This document shows positions 6,749-15,073 of a stretch of DNA of 23,017 bases, piece by piece (position 1 is the first letter of the stretch; every line of letters starts with the position of its first letter). The notes under the pieces are model-generated. The model searched no databases. It had not been told where the DNA came from and saw nothing but the letters and a program-made list of their open reading frames with translations. This stretch comes from an uncultured Victivallales bacterium (GTDB taxonomy: Bacteria > Verrucomicrobiota > Lentisphaeria > Oligosphaerales > JAFGRS01), in assembly GCA_903834675.1 (NCBI GenBank), contig CAILKC010000308.1:1-23017 (forward strand), given 5' to 3'. A program made the translations under genes and the position numbers.

Positions 6749-9700
6749 TCAGGGCTTGGGCGTCTGGGGCGCGGGCTGGAGCAGGTCCAGGGCCGGCACG
6801 CTCTCGGCGAGGTGTTTGCAGCGGATGGGGTTACCGGCGGCCAGCTCGCGTTCGAGCGTGGCGGCGAGGTCGGCGCCCGGCGCGGGGCAGGCCCGGAGTT
6901 GAGCCACGGTCTGTTCGATCTGCGCCCTACGTCCGGCCGGGAGCGGACAGGCGGCGCGGGTGATATCCTCGTGATTCAGCGTTCCCCGGAACGAGCGGAG
7001 CTGGTAGGGCAGTAGTGGAATCGTGAGTGCGCTGCCGTTGAGCAGGTCGCCGGTAGAGAGATCGGTGAGTTGCGTCGCGTTTCGGCAGGTGATCGTCAGG
7101 GTGGTGGCGAACGGGGCGCGGCTGACGGCGTACAGCCAGCCGCCCGCGCCGAGGCGCAGCACCACGGCGTCGGAGTCGACCGGGACGGTCACAAACGGCG
7201 CCGCGGGCAGAGCCCGGTAAGCACGGGCGAACTCCTGGACCTGCGGGTCCTGGCCCAGGGTGCCGACCAGGAACCCACCGGTGGTGATCAGCGGCGCGTC
7301 GTAGAGAGCCACGGACTCGGCGAAGAGCTCGAGGGAGTTACGCCCGCCGGGGCTAAGCGCGCAGACGCGCCACTCCGGGCCCTTCCACCAGAAGCCCGGC
7401 AGGGGCTTCTTCTCGTCGAAAGCACTCTCGAAGTAGTTCAGGTAGAGGTTACTCGAAACGGTTTGCCGGCCATTACGAGTGAGGGTGTTACGCAACTCGT
7501 CGCTACGGCGGAACTCGAGGCCGGCGTACATGGCATTGCTGCTGGCAGCACCGCGGGCCAGGCGTTGCCACTTGAGGTCGGCCGGGTAGGCGTACTTCTG
7601 GAGTTGCAGGTTTGGGATGGTGGCCAGGCGCTCGAGATCGAGGCCGGCTTCGCGGTAGACGCGGCGCATGCTGCGTTCGGCCTTTTCCCAATCTCCGAGG
7701 CGGCTGTCTCCTTCGGCGAGGTAACGCAGGCCGAGGATGAGGCTGAGGTCGGGCCGGGTGTCCTGCAGCAGCCGGGCGAGGCGGGCATAGAACTCCGTCA
7801 GGCGGCGGCAGCGCCAGTCCAGCCAGGGTTCGCGGGCCTGGGCCATGAGCCATTCGTAGCGCTGAGCGGGGGCGTTGGCGCCGCTGAAGTCGGGAACGGG
7901 AGTCGCGGTCTCCTCCCGGAACCGCGACACGCTGAAACCATCGTAGCCCCATTCGAGGCTGCCGAACCAGAACGGGCTCTCGTAGACAAGGTGCAGTTGG
8001 AGCGCCTGCAGCGCTTTCGACGTGCCGAACTGGCGGCAGAAGTCGGCGACGATGGCGTACAGGCGTTCCTGGTAGAGCGGGTGCAGCGGGTTGAAGCGGG
8101 GGAACATACCGGTGTTCATCTCGCCGCGGCGTGAGACGGCGAGGTAACCGGCCTCCGGGGTCTGAGCGAACTCCGCGGCTGGTTCGAGCATGGTGCGTGA
8201 GGTGCAGAAGTTGATTTCGGGGATAAAGGCGAAGTCCCCGGCTTCTTCGAAGCGGCGCAGGAGGATAGCGAGGTAGTTGTCGGGGTGCCGTTCGGCGCCG
8301 CTGCCGACGACGCCTTCTTCCGCGAGCGTCCGGCAGCCTGGCCCCTGGTAGAAGGCGACGGGGTAGATCAGGGTGTTGAGGCCGGCCCAGCGCAGGTAGT
8401 CGATCAGGCGGTCGGCGGTCTCGGTCACAAAACGGTCCGGATCACGCTCGGCATGTCGGCCGCCGAAGCACTCGCTGAGCATGGGGTCTTCCCAATACAG
8501 GCCCAGTCGGCGCCCGTTGCCAGCGGCGGGCGTGGTCAAGGGCAGCGGCGGCAGGCGTTCGCCAAGCTCGAATACCTCGAAGCCGCTGAGCGCCGCGGGC
8601 AGGTTGGCGGCCCAGGTGGTGAGGATCAGCGCCTGCTGCGCGTCGCGCGGCCAGAAGACCATCTCGTACGACTGCATGGCCTGCGTGTTCTCCAGTTCGC
8701 GGCCGGTCAGGATGCCACCCTGGGTGGCGTAGGAGCACGGGGCACTGGGACTGCTGATGATGACGTCGAAGATGCGCTCGCGGTCGTCGGGGTAGGAGAG
8801 CCGCAGCAGATGCGGTCGGCCGGGGTTGCGGATATCGAAGCGGAAGGCGATGCGGTCGAACGGGTTCGGTCCGGCCTCGAGATAGGGCTTCCCGGCGAGG
8901 TCGCGCCGCGCCGCGGGCGCCGATTCGCAGTAGCGCTCGCCGCCGCGCACCTCGAGGGCGTCAACCCGGCTGACCGGTTCGCGCGGCGCTGCCAGCGTCG
9001 GCGGCAGTGAGAGGGGCGGCAGCACGGACAGGGTTTGCCGGTCGCGGAGCAGTCCATTGAAGACGAACACCAGGTCATAGGTGCCCCGCGACAGCGTCTG
9101 CGGCGGGGTTTCCAGAGTAGTGGTTACCCCAGGCTCCAGGCGCAACGGCTGCGTGATCAGGGCCTCGTCGCGGCCGCTGCCGACCAGACGGACCTCGGCG
9201 GCGCCCTGCACCTCGACGAGATAGGGGTTCAGCACGTCGATCACGGTACGGACCGTCTCCCCCTCCAGCGCGGCAGGACGCCGCGCCAGGAACAACGGCG
9301 CGGCGCCCAGCTTGCCGAACCCGGCGAGGTAGAGTGCCTCGACCTCCGCCGCGGTCAGCGGTTGCGCGTAGATCGCGACCTCGTCCACCACGCTCTGGCA
9401 GCCGCCCCACAACGGCGCCTGGGTGTGATAGGTGTCGCGGCCACGGTTGCCGATAAAGAAGCGCGGGTGCTCCTGCGGCGTCCAGGTGACGCCCGGCAAC
9501 TTGCCCCACGGTCGGTCGCTGGTGGAGAACGAGACGTCGTGACCGTTGACGAACAGCCGCCGCCCGCTCTGGCAATCCCAGGTGATGACCAGATGGTGCC
9601 AGATGCCGCGCAGGGCCTGGGGGAAGGACCCCAACAGGTTATCGCCGCCTTTCACCCGCAGGTCATAGCGCAGCCGACCGCCATCGAGCCAAAGCCAGAG

Positions 9701-10069
9701 GTTATTGCTGGGTTCCGGCCCCAGGGGCGCGTCTTCCTTGAAGAAACAGGGGTGACCCAGGCTGCCGTCGGTGAGATCGGCGGCGGCAAAGTCGGGCTTG
9801 ACCCAGAGTTCGAGGCTGCCAGCCGCCTTGTTCAGATTCCCGGGTTCAGCATAGGCGAGGATGTCGGTCCGGCCGAGGTGGAACCCCTGCCCCCGCAAAC
9901 CCGGCACCAGCGTACCCCCTTCGCGGAGGGCGGGCTCAGCAGCGCCGCCGGCGCGGTCGGCGGTCAGCGGGTTCGGCCCGTCAAACGAGAGGGTGAATAA
10001 CGTGGGCGGCAAGGCGACCGCGCTCGCGACGAGCAGCAGCAGAGCAAGACAGCCGAGACTGGAATTCAT
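6749..10069 (-). CDS. Secreted LamG-domain protein with TIM-barrel-like glycosidase region
   Basis: 1106 aa, exported. Residues 1-19 are a signal peptide (LGCLALLLLVASAVA). Residues about 25-250 are a concanavalin-A-like LamG domain (SLELWVKPDF, HLVITWDCQSGRRLFVNG, SVVDEVAIYAQPLTAAEVEALY). About 255-350 is Ig-like. About 360-510 is another beta-rich module. About 515-860 looks like a TIM barrel of the glycosidase type (GLYWEDPML, LIDYLRWAGLNTLIYPVAFY, FIPEINF, LHLVYESPFWFGSLEWGYDGF near 695, LSLILGLRYL). The glutamates in YESPFWFGSLEW are candidate catalytic residues, but this is a guess. A beta-rich part and a helical tail finish the protein. AGGAG lies nine bases before the ATG. It sits 17 bases downstream of the GH125-like gene in one operon. 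The substrate is unknown. No membrane anchor or cell-wall signal is seen at the C-terminus. Confidence 0.7.
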   Translation of the reverse strand: MNSSLGCLALLLLVASAVALPPTLFTLSFDGPNPLTADRAGGAAEPALREGGTLVPGLRGQGFHLGRTDILAYAEPGNLNKAAGSLELWVKPDFAAADLTDGSLGHPCFFKEDAPLGPEPSNNLWLWLDGGRLRYDLRVKGGDNLLGSFPQALRGIWHHLVITWDCQSGRRLFVNGHDVSFSTSDRPWGKLPGVTWTPQEHPRFFIGNRGRDTYHTQAPLWGGCQSVVDEVAIYAQPLTAAEVEALYLAGFGKLGAAPLFLARRPAALEGETVRTVIDVLNPYLVEVQGAAEVRLVGSGRDEALITQPLRLEPGVTTTLETPPQTLSRGTYDLVFVFNGLLRDRQTLSVLPPLSLPPTLAAPREPVSRVDALEVRGGERYCESAPAARRDLAGKPYLEAGPNPFDRIAFRFDIRNPGRPHLLRLSYPDDRERIFDVIISSPSAPCSYATQGGILTGRELENTQAMQSYEMVFWPRDAQQALILTTWAANLPAALSGFEVFELGERLPPLPLTTPAAGNGRRLGLYWEDPMLSECFGGRHAERDPDRFVTETADRLIDYLRWAGLNTLIYPVAFYQGPGCRTLAEEGVVGSGAERHPDNYLAILLRRFEEAGDFAFIPEINFCTSRTMLEPAAEFAQTPEAGYLAVSRRGEMNTGMFPRFNPLHPLYQERLYAIVADFCRQFGTSKALQALQLHLVYESPFWFGSLEWGYDGFSVSRFREETATPVPDFSGANAPAQRYEWLMAQAREPWLDWRCRRLTEFYARLARLLQDTRPDLSLILGLRYLAEGDSRLGDWEKAERSMRRVYREAGLDLERLATIPNLQLQKYAYPADLKWQRLARGAASSNAMYAGLEFRRSDELRNTLTRNGRQTVSSNLYLNYFESAFDEKKPLPGFWWKGPEWRVCALSPGGRNSLELFAESVALYDAPLITTGGFLVGTLGQDPQVQEFARAYRALPAAPFVTVPVDSDAVVLRLGAGGWLYAVSRAPFATTLTITCRNATQLTDLSTGDLLNGSALTIPLLPYQLRSFRGTLNHEDITRAACPLPAGRRAQIEQTVAQLRACPAPGADLAATLERELAAGNPIRCKHLAESVPALDLLQPAPQTPKP

Positions 10070-10086
10070 CCTGCAAGTCTCCTGGT

Positions 10087-12234
10087 TCAGGCGCGGACCT
10101 TGTTGGCGCGGCCGTTCTCGACGACCACCTGGAAGGTCTCGCCACGAACACGCAGAAGCGGACTGCGGTAGCGCTCCCAGCCGGCCGGAATCAGGGGCTG
10201 GAAGGTGATCTCTTTACCGATCTTCACGCCGCAGAGAGTTTCGATGTAGACCTGCAGCAGCATGGCGGTCGGCCAGCCGAACCAGTAGCGCTGCACGGGC
10301 CGCCCGCTGTGTCGGTCGCAGATTTCCGGCAGTTGGAAGCTGGGCGTGAGACACTCGCGCAGCCACTCGATCAGCCGCCGGGCCTCCGCCGGCGACGGGC
10401 TGCCGCTGAGCAGGTGACTCAGGGCGCCCAGGGGCCAGGGGCTGTACGGCATGGTCTTGCTGCCGTCACAGAGTTCGGCGTACTTGCCGTCCAGGGTGCC
10501 ACGGTAGCCCTGGTTGCGGGCGCTGTAGATGAAGCGCACGGTGTTGGCATAGACCGGATCGTCCGGGGCGCAGTAGCCGAAACGCGGGGCCGAGAGAAGA
10601 TTCGGGATGTCAGCATGGTCGTAGAGCAGGAAACGCCCGTCGGCGGCGACTTCAAAGGCGAAGACCTCACCGAATTCGGGATCGTTGACCACGGCATGCT
10701 CGCGGATGCCATCGCGGCCACGGCGCGCCAGGTCGCGGATGCGGTCGTGCATGACGGGGTCCTGGTAGACCTCTTCGTAGAGCTCTGTAAGACGTTCCAG
10801 AGTAGCGATAAAAAGCATGTTACCCGGGATGAAGTACGGGTACACGCAGCGTTCATCGCTGGAGCGCTCGGTGGAAGAGAACAGGCCGGTCTGTGGGGAC
10901 TGCCAGGAAGCCACGTCGGCGATGATGCGCTCGATCGTCCGGCGGATGCCCGGCTCAGCGACGAAGGCGGTGTCGCCGCTGGCGCGCCAGTAGCGGTAGA
11001 GCTCGTGCAGGGGATAGGAGGCGAGATCGAGCAGCCGCGCCTCGCGTTCGCCGCAACTGCTGCCCGTGCCGATGTAGGACTTGCCCGGGCCGGCGTTGGG
11101 GATGGCCTCGAGGAAGTAGAAGCGCAGGTGCCGGCGTACGAGTTCCGGCTCGATGAGCAGCAACGAGTTAGCGATGTGGTAGCAGTCTCGAGCGCAATCG
11201 ACGGGCCATTCGAGGTGGTCGCAGTGAAAGATGAGTCCATCATCGTTGCCGGTCGGGTAGCCGAGCGCCAGCGAATAGGCGGCGGAACGTCGCAGGGCCA
11301 GGGTCAGCAAGCGATCCGGCGTCGCGATCGCCTCGACGCTGGCGAGGCGCTCCCGCCAGAGCTGCCGGGCCGCGGCCAGCGGCACGACGCCAGGAGCCGC
11401 GGCCCCAAACGGTTGATTGGCGAACCCGAGCGCCAGGCGGAACTCCTGCTCGGAGTTCGGCGCGATCACGATACGGTAGGCAATCTCGAAATGCAGCGTG
11501 GGCCGGAGCAACGGCGCGGTGTCCATGTGCAAGGGCAACTCGCGGGTCTCGAAGCGCGCGGCGTCCAGCGCGCCGTTGCTTTCGAGACGGACGAACACCC
11601 CCGCCGCCGGGTTGTCCAGGTGAATCACGTCGCCGACCACCCGCGCCACGCACTTGACCGGGTTCGGCGGGCGCTGCCGGCCGACGGTGCCATTGACCGC
11701 ATCGTAGAAGCTGCCCGCTTCCTCCCCCGGCCTGGCCGCCCCAGTCAGGGTGATGGTGGCCTCCACGGGCTCCTTGCCGCGGTTCTCAAACTGCAGCGTC
11801 TGCACCAGGGTGGGCGCACCGGGAACAGCATGCAGACTGGCGCGGACGATGACCGCGGTTCCCATGGCCCCGCCGGTGAACTGCGCCACGGGAATCGCGG
11901 CCGACTCGTACCAGGTTCGGATGCGGTAGGGAACCTGCAGCGCCGCGCCGAAGCGCAGCGCGGTGTTCCACCAGCCAAACTTGAGCGCCTGTCGGTGCCG
12001 CGGCGAAAACCAGGACACGTACGGTACGGAGAACAACACTCCCTCCGGCAGGCCGGTGACGGCGAAATCGGCATTGAGGGCGCCGTTGCCCGTGGTGAAG
12101 AGGCTATCGCTATAGAAGAACCTCGGTTCGCCGCCGATGCGGCCGCTGTGCAGGCGCGTGTCCGTGCGCAGCGGTTCGGGAGTCGGCAGGACATTGTCGT
12201 CGCGGTTGTAGCCGTGAAAAGTCTCGTCAGCCAT
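10087..12234 (-). CDS. GH125-like / six-hairpin glycosidase
   Basis: 715 aa from ATG 12234 (MADETFHGYNRDD). A GTG-like extension to 12264 has no ribosome site and is less likely. There is no signal peptide. Residues 1-270 are a beta-sandwich domain (TLVQTLQFENRGKEPVEATITLTG). Residues about 290-650 are an (alpha/alpha)6 barrel. It shares patterns with GH125 (Mug157, exo-alpha-1,6-mannosidase): EWPVDCARDCYHIANSLL near 352, then FAFEVAADGRFLLYDHADIPNLLS followed by DDPVYANTVRFIYSARN, and MPYSPWPLGALSHLL. These resemble the family's WxRDS, MDDANVPSLLS, DDPVYxNTR and SPHT-WP stretches. Divergence is large, so mannosidase specificity is only suggested. It is the first gene of the operon with the LamG protein and is divergent from the isochorismatase-like gene. 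Confidence 0.7.
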   Translation of the reverse strand: MADETFHGYNRDDNVLPTPEPLRTDTRLHSGRIGGEPRFFYSDSLFTTGNGALNADFAVTGLPEGVLFSVPYVSWFSPRHRQALKFGWWNTALRFGAALQVPYRIRTWYESAAIPVAQFTGGAMGTAVIVRASLHAVPGAPTLVQTLQFENRGKEPVEATITLTGAARPGEEAGSFYDAVNGTVGRQRPPNPVKCVARVVGDVIHLDNPAAGVFVRLESNGALDAARFETRELPLHMDTAPLLRPTLHFEIAYRIVIAPNSEQEFRLALGFANQPFGAAAPGVVPLAAARQLWRERLASVEAIATPDRLLTLALRRSAAYSLALGYPTGNDDGLIFHCDHLEWPVDCARDCYHIANSLLLIEPELVRRHLRFYFLEAIPNAGPGKSYIGTGSSCGEREARLLDLASYPLHELYRYWRASGDTAFVAEPGIRRTIERIIADVASWQSPQTGLFSSTERSSDERCVYPYFIPGNMLFIATLERLTELYEEVYQDPVMHDRIRDLARRGRDGIREHAVVNDPEFGEVFAFEVAADGRFLLYDHADIPNLLSAPRFGYCAPDDPVYANTVRFIYSARNQGYRGTLDGKYAELCDGSKTMPYSPWPLGALSHLLSGSPSPAEARRLIEWLRECLTPSFQLPEICDRHSGRPVQRYWFGWPTAMLLQVYIETLCGVKIGKEITFQPLIPAGWERYRSPLLRVRGETFQVVVENGRANKVRA

Positions 12235-12257
12235 GGTCGGGTGTACTCTCCGTGACG

Positions 12258-12285
12258 TTGACATTGGCGGTTACCGTACTACTAC
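12258..12285 (+). promoter_or_regulatory. Candidate promoter of the isochorismatase-like gene
   Basis: A perfect -35 TTGACA (12258-12263) and TACTAC (12280-12285) are separated by 16 bases in the 101-base divergent intergenic region. They lie about 50 bases upstream of the ATG at 12336. The operon reading left must start within or near the same stretch, so the two transcripts may be co-regulated. I see no clear minus-strand promoter. Confidence 0.4.
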
Positions 12286-12335
12286 AAAGGGCGTGGCGAG
12301 CGTTTCGGGAGTCCGCTTCTTTCAGGAGACAGTCC

Positions 12336-13250
12336 ATGGCTAACGCCGGTATCCTCTGTCGTGGGGTCGTGCAAGCGGCGCTGGTCTGCGGCGTCGGGGC
12401 CGTGACCGGCGCCCAGGCGCAGGCGCCAAGCGGGCCCGCCGAGACGGCCGCGGCGCCCACCACCATGCGCCTCCAGCCGCGCTACGCCCGCATCTACACG
12501 GACCCCGGCGTGGAGCAAGCCGAGGCGAACTACCAGTACCGGGAATTGCCCATGGACATGCCGCTAAACGAGGCGGCGCTGGTCTGTGTGGACTGCTGGA
12601 GCTGGCACTTCTCGCGCGAGACGCTGGAGCGCACCGAGCAGATCACCCGGGACCACATCGTGCCGCTCCTCGAAGCCTGCCGCCGCCAAGGACTGCTGGT
12701 CATCCACGCTCCGGCCGATCCCGTGGCCTCACGACACCCGAACTGGGTGCATCTGAAAGCGCCTGACGCCAAACCGCAGCCGCCGTGGCCAAACTCGCCA
12801 GTGTGGCCGCCGGCGGAGTTCCGCCAGAAGACGGGCGCCTACGCCGCCTATGCCCGACCCCTGGAGCCGCAGCAGGACCAGCGCAGCGAGCACGGCCGCA
12901 CCCTGCGGGATTTCCATCCGCTGGTCAAACCGGTGGGCGACGAGCCCGTCGTCCGCGACGGCGAGGAACTGCACCTGCTCTGCGCCCAACGCCGCATCCT
13001 GCATCTCTTCTTCATCGGCTTTAACACCAATGCCTGTGTCATGATGCGCGACTACGGCCTCCCCGCCATGACCGCGCGTGGCTACACCGGTATCCTGGTG
13101 CGCGATTGCACCACCGGCATGGAGGTGGCCGACACCCTCAAGGACCTCACCTGCACCAAGGGCACCATCGCCACCATCGAGCAGTTCCTCGGCTATTCGG
13201 TGACCTCCCAGCAGCTCGTCCAGGCCCTCACCTCGGCCAAGAAACCCTGA
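12336..13250 (+). CDS. Exported isochorismatase-family cysteine hydrolase
   Basis: 304 aa. The start is ATG 12336, with AGGAG seven bases upstream. Starts further up would put translated sequence through the promoter. Residues 1-28 are a signal peptide (VVQAALVCGVGAVTGAQAQA). The rest is an isochorismatase-like Rossmann hydrolase: D86 in ALVCVDCWSW, LLVIHAPAD (about 120), and nucleophile C234 in FFIGFNTNACVMMRDYG. The family's catalytic lysine is not in its usual place. The expected position, before the L...GI helix, reads EPVVRDGEELHLL, and the nearest lysine is K198 in HPLVKPVGD. Family members hydrolyse amides or vinyl ethers such as nicotinamide, N-carbamoyl compounds and isochorismate. 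The substrate is not known here. Export is unusual for the family. Confidence 0.78.
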   Translation: MANAGILCRGVVQAALVCGVGAVTGAQAQAPSGPAETAAAPTTMRLQPRYARIYTDPGVEQAEANYQYRELPMDMPLNEAALVCVDCWSWHFSRETLERTEQITRDHIVPLLEACRRQGLLVIHAPADPVASRHPNWVHLKAPDAKPQPPWPNSPVWPPAEFRQKTGAYAAYARPLEPQQDQRSEHGRTLRDFHPLVKPVGDEPVVRDGEELHLLCAQRRILHLFFIGFNTNACVMMRDYGLPAMTARGYTGILVRDCTTGMEVADTLKDLTCTKGTIATIEQFLGYSVTSQQLVQALTSAKKP

Positions 13251-13505
13251 GCCCGCGGCAGCGGGAGGAGGAGAGGGAGAGGGAGAGGGAACGGACTAAA
13301 CGGACTAAACGGACTAAACGGACGGGGGAGCGCGGCGGCGGAAGGAGGAGGAGAGGGAACGGACTAAACGGACGGGGGAGCGCGGTGGCGGCGCGGCGGC
13401 GGGTCGCTATGCGTCCCCTCTCTACTGTCCGTTTCGTCCGTTCTGTCCGTTCTCCACCCGTTCTGTCCGTTCTGTCCGTTCTCCACCCCTGAGCCCGCGG
13501 CAGCG
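13245..13505. repeat. Array of AACGGAC/GTCCGTT heptamers between 19-bp direct repeats
   Basis: The sequence CCCTGAGCCCGCGGCAGCG at 13245-13263 recurs at 13487-13505. Between the copies the left half is purine-rich and carries AACGGAC six times (starts 13290, 13299, 13308, 13317, 13358, 13367). The right half carries its complement GTCCGTT five times (starts 13427, 13436, 13445, 13465, 13474), mostly at 9-base spacing. The left half is itself a duplication: the unit at 13264-13341 has three CGGACTAAA copies, and the one at 13344-13391 has one. The halves can fold into a long imperfect hairpin. It lies between convergent genes and codes for nothing credible. Confidence 0.85.
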
Positions 13506-13510
13506 CGGAG

Positions 13511-14014
13511 TCAGCCTGCGTGCTGCGGCACGATGGCCACGTCGACCGGCGTGGTCTCCACCACGCGGCAGAGGTCCTGAACGCTCATCTCGAGGATGAA
13601 GCCGCGGTGGCCGCCGTTGATGAAGATGCGCGGCAGCGCCAGGATCGAGCGTTCGACGTAGACCGGCAGCGCCGTGCGGGTGCCAAAGGGAGAGGTGCCG
13701 CCGACCACGTAGCCGGAGTGTTTCTGGGCCTTCTCGGGCGTACAGGGCGCGGTGCGCTTGACCCCGATCTGGCGGGCCAATTCCTTGGTGGAGACGTTGC
13801 GGTCGCCATGCATCAAGACGATGAATGGCCGCCCCGCGTCATCCTCGAAAACGAGGGTTTTGACCACCTCATGCTCGGCCACGCCGAGTTCGGCAGAGGT
13901 GGCCGCCGTACCCCCCTTCTCGACGTACTCATACTGGTGCTCGGTGAAGCTCACCCCCGCCTCGCGCAGGGTGCGGATGGCGGGGGTGACCGGAGTCTTT
14001 AATTCATGGCTCAT
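13511..14014 (-). CDS. ybaK: YbaK/EbsC-family aminoacyl-tRNA deacylase
   Basis: 167 aa from ATG 14014, chosen because GAGG is nine bases upstream. The ATG at 14023 has its ribosome site too close. The whole length is the YbaK fold: TPAIRTLREAGVSF at the start, the conserved K52 in EVVKTLVFE (this lysine is essential in characterised YbaK), IVLMHGDRNVSTKELA, and the VGGTSPFGTRTALPVYVE loop near 110. YbaK hydrolyses Cys-tRNA(Pro) formed by mischarging, usually with prolyl-tRNA synthetase, and acts in the cytoplasm. It is 24 bases downstream of the isomerase-like gene and probably cotranscribed, though no functional link is evident. Members of this superfamily differ in amino acid specificity. 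Confidence 0.9.
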   Translation of the reverse strand: MSHELKTPVTPAIRTLREAGVSFTEHQYEYVEKGGTAATSAELGVAEHEVVKTLVFEDDAGRPFIVLMHGDRNVSTKELARQIGVKRTAPCTPEKAQKHSGYVVGGTSPFGTRTALPVYVERSILALPRIFINGGHRGFILEMSVQDLCRVVETTPVDVAIVPQHAG

Positions 14015-14038
14015 GGTTTCCATCCTCGGGAAACAGCC

Positions 14039-14830
14039 TCAGGCGCCGTAGCCCTTCATGACGGCCAGCTCGCGGGGCAGGTGCTCAGCGTAGGGCTCCC
14101 AGGCGATCCACTCGCCGCTCAGGTAGCCATCCCAGTGCGCCGCCTTGAGCAGGCGAACCGCGGTGGCGTGGTCGATCTCGCCCTGGCCGATGGGGACCAT
14201 GATCAGCTTTCCATCCGTGGTCACGCCGTCATGGAAGTGGACGTGCCGGATCCACGGCTTCAGCGCCATAAAGGCTTCCTGCATGGTGACATGAGCCACG
14301 CGGACCGGATGCATGATATCCCAATTGACCTGGATGGCCGGGTGTCCGACGCGGGTCATGACCGCGGCCACGTCGGCCGGGTCGCACCAGTGGTCGTGCG
14401 TCTCCAGGCAGACGGTGACGCCGCGGCTGGCCGCGTGGGGCGCGACCGCCGTGAGGGCACACGCGACGCCGTCGATGGCCTGTTCGCGGGTGATGCCGGC
14501 GGGGATGACACCACCAAAAACGCGGATGCGGGCCGCGCCGATGTCAGCGGCCAGATCGATGTAGCGCCGGGTGTCATCGATCATTTGGACGCGCTTCTGG
14601 GGATCGGCGTAGATGCAGGACGTGGCCACGCAGGAGAAGGCCACGCCCTTCTCCGCCGCCAAGGCCCGCGCCGCGGCCCGGCCGACGGCGGCCAGGCCCA
14701 GTTCGATGCCATGGCCGTGCTTGCACTCGACCCGCGGCTCGACCCCGTCGTAGCCAAGTTGCTTGGCCAGGTCGAGAAGCGCCTCCAGGCTCAGTTCGGG
14801 ACAGGAGAAACTCATGAACGAGAACTTCAT
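14039..14830 (-). CDS. Sugar phosphate isomerase/epimerase-like TIM-barrel protein
   Basis: 263 aa. I place the start at ATG 14830 (MKFSFMSFSCPELSLE), with AAAGG six bases upstream. The longer frame adds 33 residues without family character. It is an AP-endonuclease-2/xylose-isomerase-like TIM barrel. Likely divalent-metal ligands are E143 (VCLETHDHW), D171 (VNWDIMH), H198/H200 (RHVHFHDG) and E240 (LSGEWIAW). Members isomerise or epimerise sugars and inositols. In glycan-degrading bacteria, relatives often act on oxidised or ketosugar intermediates. There is no signal peptide, so it is cytoplasmic. It is the first gene of a pair with ybaK and is divergent from the large lyase, consistent with a role in using released sugars. 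The exact substrate is not readable. Confidence 0.85.
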   Translation of the reverse strand: MKFSFMSFSCPELSLEALLDLAKQLGYDGVEPRVECKHGHGIELGLAAVGRAAARALAAEKGVAFSCVATSCIYADPQKRVQMIDDTRRYIDLAADIGAARIRVFGGVIPAGITREQAIDGVACALTAVAPHAASRGVTVCLETHDHWCDPADVAAVMTRVGHPAIQVNWDIMHPVRVAHVTMQEAFMALKPWIRHVHFHDGVTTDGKLIMVPIGQGEIDHATAVRLLKAAHWDGYLSGEWIAWEPYAEHLPRELAVMKGYGA

Positions 14831-15073
14831 GGCAAGCCTTTCCAGTGGGGATGCACGACTCTGCCGCCGACCGCCCGCGGCCCCTACCCTCGCCACGCTC
14901 GGGTTCTGCCGTGGGGGACGCCACACCACCTCGATGCGTCAAGGCGCTGATAATAGAGCACCGAAGCCGACAAATCTCAACGCGCGGAAAGGGGTGGATC
15001 TGGCGCGCACTGGGATCACGAGGCAGAGGAGCTATCCTACGTGCAGAGCTTAAGCCAAAGGGGGACCGAGACT
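14831..15073. other. Divergent intergenic region, isomerase-like gene and lyase
   Basis: 243 bases with no credible gene. An AT-rich patch at about 14949-14958 (TGATAATAGA) could be a -10 region reading right. On the minus strand TTGACG lies nearby (about 14935-14942). No -35/-10 pair with normal spacing is clear. This stretch must hold the promoters of both flanking transcripts. Confidence 0.35.

Noticed and set aside
10309..12255. 648-codon plus-strand frame opposite the GH125-like gene
   Set aside because: Antisense shadow of a gene with clear family motifs. No ribosome site or recognisable domain.
13264..13505. CRISPR array
   Set aside because: The repeated unit is only 7-9 bases, spacing is two bases or irregular, copies occur on both strands, and there are no unique spacers or cas genes.
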